DNA from: Sphingobium terrigena
GTDB lineage: Bacteria > Pseudomonadota > Alphaproteobacteria > Sphingomonadales > Sphingomonadaceae
Length of the DNA stretch: 64,000 nucleotides
Assembly: GCF_003591655.1 (NCBI RefSeq)
Contig: NZ_QVRA01000013.1
Location: 52,466-116,465 of the forward strand
Direction of reading: 5' to 3'
In this document: one piece after another, positions 1-8,441 of the stretch
How positions within the stretch are numbered: position 1 is the stretch's first letter
How the letters are laid out: each line of letters starts with the position of its first letter
Notes under the pieces: generated by a model
Told to the model about the DNA's origin: nothing
The model's database searches: none
The model's input: only the letters and a program-made list of their open reading frames with translations
Position numbers and translations under genes: made by a program

Positions 1-2
1 TC

Positions 3-209
3 AGCGTGGATCAGCTTGTCGCGGCGGCGCTCATTCTCTATCCTCGCTATCTCGATCCGGTAACGCAGTTGCCGTGCGGTCCGGAAATCATGGTGGACCG
101 CATGGCGGATGGATCGACGCCGCCGATGACCTGGCTCATCGCGTTGCGGGCGCTACAGGGGAAGTTTCGCCGATTTATGACCTTGTTCGCTGAGTTTCTA
201 CATGGCTGA
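3..209 (+). CDS. KpsC-like capsule Kdo transferase, C-terminal end only
   Basis: The reading frame is open from the window edge and ends at a TGA at 207-209. The visible 68 residues include a PEIMVDRM segment and a basic amphipathic tail, which resemble the C-terminus of KpsC-type capsule polysaccharide synthesis proteins. KpsC builds the poly-Kdo linker of group 2 capsules on the inner face of the inner membrane. The best support is context: the stop overlaps the start of a KpsS-like gene by 8 nt, the usual kpsC-kpsS pairing. Most of the protein lies outside the window, so the call rests largely on the neighbour. Confidence 0.55.
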   Translation, partial: SVDQLVAAALILYPRYLDPVTQLPCGPEIMVDRMADGSTPPMTWLIALRALQGKFRRFMTLFAEFLHG

Positions 210-1482
210 CGGCCCATCAAAGACGTTTCTGTTCCTGCAAGGGCCGCATGGTCCCTATTTTGCGATGCTGGCCGAGGCTTTGCGGGCGCGGGGTCATGCT
301 GCGCTGCGAATCAACATCAATGGCGGCGACAAGGTCGACTGGCCCGAAGATGCGACTGATTATCGCGGCACCTTCCGCAACTGGCCGCTCTTCTTTGACG
401 ATTTCATCGTTACCCATGGCGTCACTGACCTGATCCTCTATGGTGATTGCCGTCCCTATCATGCGCGCGCGCATGGCATGGCGCGCTTGCGCGACCTGCG
501 CGTCCATGTGGTGGAGGAAGGCTATATCCGCCCCGATTTCCTGACACTTCAGGCCGATGGCGTGAACGGCAATTCCACCCTGCCACTCGACCCGCAATGG
601 TATCGCGACCAGGCGCTGGGCCTGCCCGCGCTCGACGAGAATCAGCCGACGATCCCGTCCAATTTCAGCACCCGCGCCCGCAATACCATGCGCACCGGCC
701 TTGCCGCGGCCGTGTTGCGGCCCCTGTTCCCCTTTTACCGCACCCATAGGCCGCACAGTTTCCTGATGGAATCGCTGTCCTGGGCGCGCAAACTGATGAT
801 GCGTCGCCGCGATATGCAGCAGTCTGCGCAAGCCTGGGCCAAGGTGGAAGGGAAGCGCTATTTCACCCTGCCGTTGCAGCTCAATTCCGATTATCAGCTG
901 CGCATCCACTCGCCCTTTGGGGACATGCGCGCGGCGTTGCGTTTCGTCATCAAAAGCTTTGCCCATCATGCCCCCGCCGACGTGCTGCTGGTCATCAAGC
1001 AACATCCGCTCGATTCCGGCCTGGTCGCCTGGGATCGGCTGATCCGGCGGCTGGCGACCGATTATGGCGTGGCGGATCGCATTCATTATCTGTCGGACTG
1101 GGACATCGCCGAAGTCGTGCAAAAGGCGGTTGGCGTTGTCACTGTCAACAGCACGGTCGGCACGCTGGCGCTTAACAGCGGCAAGCCGGTCGTGGTCCTT
1201 GGTCATGCAGTGTACAAGGTGCCCGGCATGGTCAGCGTGAAGGGTCTGGACGATTTTTGGTCTGATCCCGCCCCGCCCGACATGGCGCTCTATTCTGCGT
1301 TCCGCCAGGTATTGGCCGATCGCTGCCTCATTCGCGGTGGCCTGTTGAGCGATGAAGGCTTGCAGATGCTGGTCGACAATGCGGCGGATCGACTAGCGCC
1401 GGCGGCGCAAATAGCCCGCCAACATCTGAAACTGGTCACGCCCAAGGTCAGCGATTTCATCGCATCGAACACCGCGCCCTGA
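202..1482 (+). CDS. kpsS: KpsS-like capsule polysaccharide biosynthesis protein (Kdo transferase)
   Basis: A protein of 426 residues that looks like the Capsule_synth (PF05159) family. It opens with a phosphoglycosyl-lipid-transferase-like start (FLFLQGPHGPYFAMLAEALRARGH). Later segments typical of KpsS are FLMESLSWARKL, VLLVIKQHPLD and VGVVTVNSTVGTLAL followed by GKPVVVLGHAVY. In the family this cytoplasmic, membrane-associated enzyme adds the first beta-Kdo to phosphatidylglycerol, and KpsC extends it. The start overlaps the end of the upstream KpsC-like gene, which implies translational coupling. The gene meets modA tail to tail with only 2 nt between them. Confidence 0.75.
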   Translation: MADGPSKTFLFLQGPHGPYFAMLAEALRARGHAALRININGGDKVDWPEDATDYRGTFRNWPLFFDDFIVTHGVTDLILYGDCRPYHARAHGMARLRDLRVHVVEEGYIRPDFLTLQADGVNGNSTLPLDPQWYRDQALGLPALDENQPTIPSNFSTRARNTMRTGLAAAVLRPLFPFYRTHRPHSFLMESLSWARKLMMRRRDMQQSAQAWAKVEGKRYFTLPLQLNSDYQLRIHSPFGDMRAALRFVIKSFAHHAPADVLLVIKQHPLDSGLVAWDRLIRRLATDYGVADRIHYLSDWDIAEVVQKAVGVVTVNSTVGTLALNSGKPVVVLGHAVYKVPGMVSVKGLDDFWSDPAPPDMALYSAFRQVLADRCLIRGGLLSDEGLQMLVDNAADRLAPAAQIARQHLKLVTPKVSDFIASNTAP

Positions 1483-1484
1483 CC

Positions 1485-2252
1485 TCAAGGGGCAGTAAAG
1501 CCGTAGCGGGTGAAGATGACCTTGCCCGATGGCGAGAGCAGAAAGCGGCGGAACGCTTCGGCGTCCTTGTGGCTGCTGCTGGTCAGGCGCGCGATCGGGT
1601 AGCGGATCGGCGGATGGCTGCGCGCCGGGAAAGCGCCGACGATCGCAACGCCGCTGGCGACCCGCGCGTCGGTGGCATAGATGATCCCCAGCGGCACCTC
1701 GCCCCGTTCCACCAGCGCAAGCGCCGCGCGGACATTGTCGCCGCGTGCGATTTTGCCAGAGACGCTGGGCCATACGCCGAGGCTGGTGAGCGCCGCCTTG
1801 CCATATTTGCCCGCAGGAACGCTGTCAGGATCGGCCATGGCCAGCCGCCCGTTGCCCAGCGCCCGCGCGATCGGCATGGCGCGGCCGATCCGCAGGCGCA
1901 CTGGCCTGGCCTTTGGCGTCACCAGCACCAGCCGGTTGCCGACCATATTGGTGCGGGTGCCGCGCAGGACGAAACCGGCCTGCTCGACATCGCGCATCCA
2001 GTCCTCGTCCGCGGACAGGAACAGGTCAGCGGGCGCCCCCGCCCGGATTTGCCGCGCCAGGGCCGAGGAACCGGCGAAGGACAGGACGGGGCGGGCATGG
2101 CCTTGCCTGGTCCAGGCGTCGGCCGCGGCGGTCATCGCTTCCTGCATACTGGCTGCTGCCAGCACCAGCGGGCCGCGATCACCCGGTGCGGCCTGTGCCA
2201 TGGGGATCAGAAGCAGGAGCAGCGCGATGGCGCAAAGCAAGCGTTGGATCAT
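1485..2252 (-). CDS. modA: molybdate ABC transporter substrate-binding protein
   Basis: 255 residues with a Sec signal peptide (MIQRLLCAIALLLLLIPMAQA, cleavage near residue 21) and a type 2 periplasmic-binding fold. The segments FAGSSALARQIRAGAPADLF and LSADEDWM are the ModA signature around the oxyanion-binding serines. It would bind molybdate in the periplasm and hand it to ModBC, but neither of those genes is in the window. It is divergent from a molybdenum-cofactor enzyme across a 107-bp gap, which fits molybdate supply for that enzyme. Family assignment is firm; preference for molybdate over tungstate is inferred. Confidence 0.88.
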   Translation of the reverse strand: MIQRLLCAIALLLLLIPMAQAAPGDRGPLVLAAASMQEAMTAAADAWTRQGHARPVLSFAGSSALARQIRAGAPADLFLSADEDWMRDVEQAGFVLRGTRTNMVGNRLVLVTPKARPVRLRIGRAMPIARALGNGRLAMADPDSVPAGKYGKAALTSLGVWPSVSGKIARGDNVRAALALVERGEVPLGIIYATDARVASGVAIVGAFPARSHPPIRYPIARLTSSSHKDAEAFRRFLLSPSGKVIFTRYGFTAP

Positions 2253-2359
2253 GCCGTCTGTCTGCCTCCGGCCTATTGGCGATGCAAGCGTCGCACCATG
2301 CTTTTGTCGCGCGGATCAATCGGCTAGAGGAGGTCGCATGATCAGGAACCCGCGCTGAC

Positions 2360-3976
2360 ATGGCGATCGTCAGAAGCCAGTGCGGCCAGTGCGGCGTCGG
2401 CTGCGGTATCCGCGCGATCACTGACACTGATCGTCGCGTCATCATAGAGGGCGACAGGCTGCACCCGGCCAATGGCGGGCTGCTGTGCGATCGGGGGCAG
2501 GCGCTGGGCGATGCCGCGATGACGCTCGAAGGGCGGTTGCTCCAGCCGCTGGTCGATGGGCGGCCCGTTGGCTGGGATCGGGCGATCGCGCAGGTCGCGC
2601 GGCGGCTGACGGCCACCCTGACCCGCCATGGTCCGGGCAGCATCGCGCTGCATGTCGGTGGCGGCCTGCTGACCGAGGATTATTATGCCGCCAACAAGCT
2701 GATGAAGGGCTTTTTCGGGTCGGCCCATATCCATACGCCATGGCGCGACGGGACCGGTGCCGCGCAACGGAGGGCGTTTGGCGAAGATGTGATGCCCGCC
2801 GCTTACGAGGATATTGATCGCGCGGCGATGATCCTGCTGGTGGGCGATGGCATCATGGCGCATCCGGTCTTGCTGGAACGGGTGCAGGCGGCGCGGCAGG
2901 CGGGTGTGCGGCTGGTCCTGCTGGCAGGCAAGGGGGGTGCGATCGAGGCGGATCTGCGTTTGAACGTGAATCCCGGCAGTGCTGCGTCCTTGCTGGCTGG
3001 CGCACTGTTGCATGGTCATGACAAAGGGCGGTATGACGCGGATTTTCTGGCGCGGCGCGTCGTGGTGCCGGACGGCTTCTGGGACGGGTTGCGACCGGGG
3101 CATGATATCTGGTCGATCGCCCGCGCGACCGGGCTGACGCCGACGGCGATCCGGGCCTTTTACGAGGAATGGGCGGCGACCGATCGGGTCGTCACGCTGT
3201 TTGGTGGTGACGATAGGCCCGATCTGGCCGCTGCGGTCATCAACCTCCATCTCGCCAGCGGACGGATCGGTCGACCCGGCGCGACGCCCTTTGCCATGAC
3301 TGGCGCGGCCAATGGCATGGGCGCGCGCGAAACCGGTTGTGTGGCGGACAGTCTGGCCGCCCATCGCGATTTCGCGGCTGAAGCCCGCGCCAGCATCGCC
3401 CGCTTCTGGGGCGCGCGGTTGCTGGCGGACGGGCCGGGGCTGGAGGGGGAGGCGCTGCTGCAGGCGATGCGCGACGGGCAGGTCAAGGCGCTGTGGAGTA
3501 TCGGCGTGGACCCGGCGGCTGAGGCGTGGTTGGGCGAGGCGCGAGGCCTGGTCCCGCTGGCGATCCGGTCGACGGACAGGCTGGCGGAGCAGGGCGATGG
3601 CTGGTCGGTCCTGCTGCCCTCTGCCGCCTGGGTCGAAAAGGACGGGACGCTGACCGGCATGGACCGGCTGGTCAGTCGCCAGCGGCGGCTGTTTCCCTTG
3701 GCCGGAGAGGCGCGGCCGGACTGGTGGATGCTGACCAAAGTGGCGCAGGCGATGGGCTGGAGCGATGCCTTCCATTATGAGCGACCCGCCGACATTTACC
3801 GCGAACATGCGCGGCTGACCGCCTATGGCAATGCGGGCGAGCGCTTGCTCAACCTGCGGCGGCACGCGCCGATTTCCAACCCGGCCTATGACGAGCTGAC
3901 GCCGTGGCGCTGGGGCGAGGTGCCGTTCGATGGCGGGCATTTTCCGACGCCGGACGGACGGGCGAGATTCGCTTAA
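2360..3976 (+). CDS. nasA: assimilatory nitrate reductase-like molybdopterin oxidoreductase, truncated at the C-terminus
   Basis: 538 residues, against roughly 800-900 usual for NasA. The N-terminal Fe4S4 motif is present (CGQCGVGC, then a distant LLC), followed by the Mo-bis-MGD core. That core includes the family stretch GRPGATPFAMTGAANGMG..ETG and the block VLLPSAAWVEKDGTLTGMDRLVSRQ. The protein stops right after PTPDGRARFA, just where the C-terminal MGD-binding domain should begin. I see no continuation in any frame over the next 100 bp, so this is a deletion and not a simple frameshift. It could be a decayed gene or a shortened enzyme; I lean to decayed. An AGGAGG lies 26 nt upstream, next to a six-codon ATG frame at 2338-2358. 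Confidence 0.75.
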   Translation: MAIVRSQCGQCGVGCGIRAITDTDRRVIIEGDRLHPANGGLLCDRGQALGDAAMTLEGRLLQPLVDGRPVGWDRAIAQVARRLTATLTRHGPGSIALHVGGGLLTEDYYAANKLMKGFFGSAHIHTPWRDGTGAAQRRAFGEDVMPAAYEDIDRAAMILLVGDGIMAHPVLLERVQAARQAGVRLVLLAGKGGAIEADLRLNVNPGSAASLLAGALLHGHDKGRYDADFLARRVVVPDGFWDGLRPGHDIWSIARATGLTPTAIRAFYEEWAATDRVVTLFGGDDRPDLAAAVINLHLASGRIGRPGATPFAMTGAANGMGARETGCVADSLAAHRDFAAEARASIARFWGARLLADGPGLEGEALLQAMRDGQVKALWSIGVDPAAEAWLGEARGLVPLAIRSTDRLAEQGDGWSVLLPSAAWVEKDGTLTGMDRLVSRQRRLFPLAGEARPDWWMLTKVAQAMGWSDAFHYERPADIYREHARLTAYGNAGERLLNLRRHAPISNPAYDELTPWRWGEVPFDGGHFPTPDGRARFA

Positions 3977-4080
3977 CTTCGCACTTTTCCCGGTAAATGC
4001 GACATTTTGTTGCGCGTTGCTGATCCTATCGAAATGCCGACAGGCGATCTTATCGCCCTGGGCCGATGTAGGACAGCCCG

Positions 4081-5256
4081 TCAGCGGGGCGTGGCTGCGA
4101 TGTCCTGAAGATGCGCGAGCAGGGCGTCGCCATTGGCCGCCCAGGTGAAACGCAGCGCGGCGGCGCGCACGGCTTCGCGGTCGGGCGGATTGTCCAATAT
4201 CGCGCGGATGGCGGCGGCGATGGCTTCGGGATCACGATCGACAATCTGCCCGGCTTCCGGTCTGTCGAGCAATTCGCGCGCGCCACCGACATCGCTGATC
4301 ACGATCGGGGTGCCGCAGGCCAGCGCCTCGACCCAGGCATTGGCCAGCCCTTCGGACGCCGAGGGCAAAGCCATCACATCGGCAGCGGCGAAGATGCGCG
4401 GCAATTTATGGTGGGGGACGGAGCCGAGAAAGCCGATCCGTCGGTCGACACCCAGTTCCTGCGCCAGATTTTCAAGCGTTCGCCGATATTGCCCCTGTCC
4501 GGCCAGCAGCAACGTGACGTCGGGCAGCAGAGGCAAGGCGCGGACCAGCAGATCCTGCCCTTTGCGCGGGATAAGCGCACCCACGCACAATATGACCGGC
4601 CCGTCAAAATCGAGCGCAGCCTTCGCCTCCGCCCGGTCGGCGATTTCGAACGTGTCGAGATCGACCCCGGTATAATGGACGCGGATCTTGTCCTGCTCCA
4701 TCCCCATGCGGACCATGGAGCGGCGCATGGCGTCGGATACGGCAAGCAGGCCCGCGGCGCCGTCACCGGCTCGCTGCACCAGCTTGCGGGTGCCGCGCTG
4801 GCTGCCCCAATGGTGGATATCCGCGCCGCGCGCCTTGACCGAATAGGGGATGCCGAGCGCGCGCGACAGGCGCTGCGCCACCGGACCGTCGGGAAAGAAG
4901 AAGCTGGCGTCGATCACATCGAATGGTTTTTCCGCGTGCAACCGCTTGACCAGCGGCAGGATGGCGCGGGTCATGGTCCACACATTGGTACGTCCGCCAA
5001 ATTTGGGGATGATCGGGAAGGTAGGGCGATAGACGGTCAGTTCGCGCCATTTTTCCCGACGCGGCAGCGCGCGTAGCGGGGCGTAGCGCGGGGCGAGGGC
5101 GAGCGGCCATGGCGGCAGGCCGACCGGCGCGATGACGGTGACGCTCGCTTCCCGGCGGCTCGCCAGTTCGCGGGCCTGCCGTTCCACGAACACGCCGAAG
5201 GTCGGGCGGCTGATGTCGGGAAAGAGGGTCGATAGCATGAGGACGTTGAGCGTCAT
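4081..5256 (-). CDS. glycosyltransferase family 4 (GT-B fold)
   Basis: 391 residues from the ATG at 5256, which has a purine-rich GAAAGAGAGA just upstream. A TTG ten codons further out is possible but weaker. The N-terminal half shows the acceptor-domain pattern (TLFPDISRPTFGVFVERQARELA). The C-terminal half has the nucleotide-sugar domain: VGALIPRKGQDLLVRAL, then ADVMALPSASEGLANAWVEALACGTPIV with the EX7E-type glutamates, then ISDVGGARELL. It probably transfers a sugar during cell-surface polysaccharide synthesis, which fits the kps genes 3 kb away. Donor and acceptor cannot be read from the sequence. Confidence 0.85.
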   Translation of the reverse strand: MTLNVLMLSTLFPDISRPTFGVFVERQARELASRREASVTVIAPVGLPPWPLALAPRYAPLRALPRREKWRELTVYRPTFPIIPKFGGRTNVWTMTRAILPLVKRLHAEKPFDVIDASFFFPDGPVAQRLSRALGIPYSVKARGADIHHWGSQRGTRKLVQRAGDGAAGLLAVSDAMRRSMVRMGMEQDKIRVHYTGVDLDTFEIADRAEAKAALDFDGPVILCVGALIPRKGQDLLVRALPLLPDVTLLLAGQGQYRRTLENLAQELGVDRRIGFLGSVPHHKLPRIFAAADVMALPSASEGLANAWVEALACGTPIVISDVGGARELLDRPEAGQIVDRDPEAIAAAIRAILDNPPDREAVRAAALRFTWAANGDALLAHLQDIAATPR

Positions 5257-5314
5257 GGTCTCTCTTTCGCGCAGCAGCCTTTGCAATTGGGTTAAGAGGC
5301 TGGTGACTTTTTGG

Positions 5315-5878
5315 CTAGAGCCGTCTGACGAGCTGTTCCGCGACTGCGGCCCATGGCGGGTCGGTCAGTACCAGCTGGCGCGCGCCGGAACCCAGCGGCA
5401 GCAGCTGCAACCGGTTCCCTTCGCGTCCGATTAGTCGCCCGAACAGGAACCGGCCTGCCGGGCGGGGAAAGAGAATGTCGCGGTTGAGCGCGCTGCCAAA
5501 ATCCTCCGGCGCGATACGACGGCACCAGATGGCGTCGCCGCTGCGATAGTCGCCGATGCTGGCGCTGACATGGACGCCGACCATGCCATCGGCGGCATTG
5601 GGGGTAGGGAAGGCTAGCGGGCGGGTGGGCGCGCGCGCACCGTCCGGCCCCAGCAGCGCGGCGACCGGCACCTCGCTCTGCCCCGGCATGGCGACCAGTT
5701 CGGCGCTGGTGACGCCGAGCGCCAGCGCGATGCGGTTGAGCCATTTGATCGACACGGTGCGGGTGCCGGTTTCCAGCCGGCCGATCGTCTGGGCGGTCGT
5801 CGGCGGATCGCACAGCGCGCCGACCTGTTCCAGCGTCAGCCCCTTAACCTTGCGGACTTCGCGGATGCGGGTGATCAT
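5315..5878 (-). CDS. XRE-family transcriptional regulator with LexA/S24-like C-terminal domain
   Basis: 187 residues. Residues 1-60 form a Cro/CI helix-turn-helix (TLEQVGALCDPPTTAQTIGRLETGTR, then WLNRIALALGV). The C-terminal part, about residues 95-175, has the beta-rich pattern of the S24/LexA fold (VHVSASIGDYRSGDAIWCRRI), but I do not see the GDSM catalytic serine motif. It is therefore more likely a non-cleaving repressor. It is divergent from the DUF6456 gene across 103 bp that include a short dyad (AACC-N5-GGTT), a plausible autoregulatory site. Target genes are unknown. Confidence 0.8.
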   Translation of the reverse strand: MITRIREVRKVKGLTLEQVGALCDPPTTAQTIGRLETGTRTVSIKWLNRIALALGVTSAELVAMPGQSEVPVAALLGPDGARAPTRPLAFPTPNAADGMVGVHVSASIGDYRSGDAIWCRRIAPEDFGSALNRDILFPRPAGRFLFGRLIGREGNRLQLLPLGSGARQLVLTDPPWAAVAEQLVRRL

Positions 5879-5894
5879 ACCTGCCTCGATAAAT

Positions 5895-5907
5895 AACCTA
5901 TTTGGTT
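5895..5907. promoter_or_regulatory. candidate operator dyad AACC-N5-GGTT
   Basis: A short inverted repeat in an AT-rich patch between the divergent XRE regulator and the DUF6456 gene. Its position, just upstream of the regulator start, suits autoregulation. Arms of 4 bp are short enough to occur by chance. Confidence 0.25.
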
Positions 5908-5981
5908 TTCTCTTTCCTACAAACTATCCGCCATGGCAAGGCTGATTTCCCGATTCCCCATCGTCAAAAGGAGAAGTCCGC

Positions 5982-6440
5982 ATGACCGCCACCCATATCG
6001 AACAGACGATCGAGGACCCCCATAGCCGCCATCAGACCGTGCTGGTCCATATCGGCGAATCGCCGCTCGCCTGGCTTCATGCGCGTGGGCATCTGAGCGA
6101 GCGGCATTATGTCGCGGGCGACCGGCTGCGCACCGACTGGGAGAAAGCGGGGCTGGGCGCGCGGATCACGATGCGCTGGGACGCGGCACCGCGCGCGGGC
6201 GGGCGGGCCATGCCGGGGCGACAGCCGGACCCGACGCTGATGCAATTGTCGGCGCGCGAACGCTTCGACGGGGCGATCAGCGCGGCGGGGCCGGGGCTGG
6301 CGGATATATTATGGCGGGTGGTGTGTGCTGGCGAAGGGCTGGTCGCGGCGGAACGGGCGCTGGGCTGGCCGAGCCGCGCGGGCAAGCTCGTGCTGACACT
6401 GGCGCTCGATCGGGTGGCGGGATGGTATCGGGTCGCGTGA
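5982..6440 (+). CDS. DUF6456 domain-containing protein
   Basis: 152 residues, with an AAAGGAGAAG ribosome-binding site just before the ATG. The core (SPLAWLHARGHLSERHYVAGDRLRTDWEKAGL, later LWRVVCAGEGLVAAERALGWPSRAGKLVLTLALDRVAGWY) matches what I recall of DUF6456. The end looks helix-turn-helix-like, so DNA binding is possible. It has no signal peptide or membrane segment. It is divergent from an XRE regulator and may be controlled by it. Function unknown. Confidence 0.75.
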   Translation: MTATHIEQTIEDPHSRHQTVLVHIGESPLAWLHARGHLSERHYVAGDRLRTDWEKAGLGARITMRWDAAPRAGGRAMPGRQPDPTLMQLSARERFDGAISAAGPGLADILWRVVCAGEGLVAAERALGWPSRAGKLVLTLALDRVAGWYRVA

Positions 6441-6444
6441 CCCG

Positions 6445-6975
6445 TCAGCCGATCATGCCAGCGCCCAGTAGCAACAGCAGCTTGACGTCGATGGCATAGC
6501 CTTCTTCGCGCCAGGCGGTGACTTGGCGCTCCAGCCCGGCCAGCGGCACGCGGTGGACGTGGATATCCTCGCCATCGACGCCGCCGCCATCGCCGGTTTT
6601 TTCCAGATCATGGGCGCGGAACAGGGTGAAGCTTTCCGCGACCATGCCGGGCGAGCTGAAAAATTCACCCAGCGATTCGAGGCGGGCGGCGCGATAGCCG
6701 GTTTCCTCCTCCAGCTCGCGGCTGGCGGCGATACTGGCGTCCTCGTCTGCGTCATGATCGCCGACCAGCCCGGCGGGCAGTTCGATGCAGCGCTTGCCCA
6801 GCGGCACGCGATATTGATCGACCAGCAGCACATGCCCGTCATCGATTGCCAGAATGACCGCCGCCTTGATGCCCCGCGCGCGGCTGACATATTCCCACTT
6901 GCCGCGCCGTTTCGCGGTGATGAAGCGTCCGGCCCACATGACTTCTTCAGGCGCAGACGCATCCTGTTCGCTCAT
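6445..6975 (-). CDS. NUDIX hydrolase, ADP-ribose pyrophosphatase type
   Basis: 176 residues with a complete Nudix box at about residues 72-94 (G-x5-E-x7-RELEEETGY), which binds the catalytic Mg ions. The upstream VDQYRVPLGKRCIELPAGLV is typical of the ADP-sugar diphosphatase (NudF/YffH-like) branch. The likely reaction is hydrolysis of ADP-ribose or a related nucleotide-sugar in the cytoplasm. Its ATG overlaps the stop of the upstream TPM gene (ATGA), so it is the last gene of the lemA-TPM-TPM operon. Substrate is inferred. Confidence 0.85.
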   Translation of the reverse strand: MSEQDASAPEEVMWAGRFITAKRRGKWEYVSRARGIKAAVILAIDDGHVLLVDQYRVPLGKRCIELPAGLVGDHDADEDASIAASRELEEETGYRAARLESLGEFFSSPGMVAESFTLFRAHDLEKTGDGGGVDGEDIHVHRVPLAGLERQVTAWREEGYAIDVKLLLLLGAGMIG

Positions 6976-7649
6976 AATTCGATCAGCCTGTCGGGAAGTT
7001 CGTTGATATCGTCATCGGCGCGCGGGAAATGGGCGGCCAGCACGATGCCGACCTGCCTTACCGCCTGCGCCAGCCCTTCGCCCGCGCGACCGTCGCGAAT
7101 GGCGTCGATCAAGGCCGCCATCGCCGCGCCCCATTCTTCCGGTGCGACCTTGCCATTGATCGCGGCGTCGGCGACGATTTCGGCGCGATGCTCGTCGAGC
7201 GAGAGGTAGATCAATACGCCGGTCCGGCCATGGGTGCGCGCTTCGGCGGCGGTGCGGAACAGCAGGATCGCGCGTCGTCGCACCCGCCGCGCCCGTGTCG
7301 CGCGCGGCGTCATCCACATGCGCAGCGCCGGGATGGCGAGCAGATAGCGGACAACCACGAATTTCAGGATCAGCAGGCCGAGCAGCCCGGTCAGCAATTT
7401 CCAGTCGGCCAGCTCATGCTCCCAGTCGCGCAGCAGGGCGGACAGGAGATGGCGCAGATGCTCTGGAAAGGCCGCTGCCACAGATAGAGCAATGAACACT
7501 GCCGCGATTGCCCAGTGCAGCCCGACATCATGATAGGCGTCCGACCGGCGCGTCACGATCGTCACGATCTCGCCCGATGTCTGCGCCTCGGCCTCCGCCA
7601 CGGCGGCGGACACGAGGGCGTGGTCGGCTGCTGAAAGATGAAGCTGCAT
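6972..7649 (-). CDS. TPM-domain membrane protein (second YgcG-like protein)
   Basis: 225 residues from the ATG at 7649; that ATG shares a base with the TAA of the upstream gene (TAATG), so coupling decides the start. Residues 1-40 (HLSAADHALVSAAVAEAEAQTSGEIVTIVTRRSDAY) begin a TPM domain. Two membrane helices follow (WAIAAVFIALSVAAAF; LLGLLILKFVVVRYLLAI), then the rest of the domain (TGVLIYLSLDEHRAEIVADAAINGKV). There is no signal peptide. The pairing with a secreted TPM protein and LemA is widespread, but the function is not settled. Confidence 0.8.
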   Translation of the reverse strand: MQLHLSAADHALVSAAVAEAEAQTSGEIVTIVTRRSDAYHDVGLHWAIAAVFIALSVAAAFPEHLRHLLSALLRDWEHELADWKLLTGLLGLLILKFVVVRYLLAIPALRMWMTPRATRARRVRRRAILLFRTAAEARTHGRTGVLIYLSLDEHRAEIVADAAINGKVAPEEWGAAMAALIDAIRDGRAGEGLAQAVRQVGIVLAAHFPRADDDINELPDRLIEL

Positions 7650-8440
7650 TACCAGTCCCCCGACGCGCCGCCGCCGCCGAAGCTGCCGCCGCCACCCGAA
7701 AATCCACCACCGCCGCCGCCAAAGCCGCCGCCACCCCAGCCGCCGCCACCACCGCCCCAGTCGGAATCGCCCGGTCCCCACAGGATGATCGGCGCGCCCG
7801 AACCGCTGCGATAGCGTTTGCCCGTGCCGCGTCGACGCGATGCCAGCGCGATGAAGGCAACGACCATGATGATGACCCAGATCATCGCCATGCCGCTGAC
7901 ATTACCGCCCGATCCCTTGCGCGCAGCCGCTTCCGCCGCCGCCGCGCGGGCCTTGGCCTCTTGCGGAGGCAGGGTCATGATCGTGCCGATTTCTGCCACG
8001 CCCGCGTCGATGCCGCCGGGCATGTCGCCTGCCTTGAAGCGCGGGGTGATGGCGTCGCGGATGATCTGGGACGACTGCGCGTCGGTCAGCAGGCCTTCCA
8101 TGCCATAGCCGACCTCGATCCGTATCTTGCGCTCATTGGGCGCGACGATCAGCAGTGCGCCGTCATTCTTCGCCTTGTCGCCAATCCCCCATTCGCGCCC
8201 CAGCCGATAGCCATAGTCGGCTATGTCATAGCCCTGAAGATCGGGGATGGTCGCGACCACCAACTGCCGCCCGCTTTGCGTTTCCAAAGCAGCCAGCTTG
8301 TCGGTCAGCGCCTGTTCCTGCGCCGGGGACAGCAGGGCGGCATCGTCCACCACCCGGCCGGTCAGCTTGGGGAAAGACTGGGCCTGCGCTGCCGGCACAA
8401 AGGCCAGCAGCGCGAGGAGGAGCAGCAGGCGGCGGATCAC
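7649..8440 (-). CDS. TPM-domain protein, YgcG family, with Gly-rich tail
   Basis: 263 residues. A signal peptide (MIRRLLLLLALLAFVPAAQA) leads into a TPM domain at about residues 25-150 (LTGRVVDDAALLSPAQEQALTDKLAALE, GREWGIGDKAKNDGALLIVAPNERKIRIEVGYG). A membrane helix (MIWVIIMVVAFIALAS) and a long Gly/Ser/Trp tail follow. This order, with the domain outside and the tail inside, is the standard YgcG architecture. It sits 1 nt after lemA and overlaps the next TPM gene, so the four genes form one transcript. An envelope role with LemA is likely; the reaction is unknown. Confidence 0.85.
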   Translation of the reverse strand: MIRRLLLLLALLAFVPAAQAQSFPKLTGRVVDDAALLSPAQEQALTDKLAALETQSGRQLVVATIPDLQGYDIADYGYRLGREWGIGDKAKNDGALLIVAPNERKIRIEVGYGMEGLLTDAQSSQIIRDAITPRFKAGDMPGGIDAGVAEIGTIMTLPPQEAKARAAAAEAAARKGSGGNVSGMAMIWVIIMVVAFIALASRRRGTGKRYRSGSGAPIILWGPGDSDWGGGGGGWGGGGFGGGGGGFSGGGGSFGGGGASGDW

Positions 8441-8441
8441 G

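Noticed and set aside
2342..3940. 532-codon open frame on the minus strand
   Set aside because: Antisense to the nitrate-reductase-like gene, whose motifs are unmistakable.
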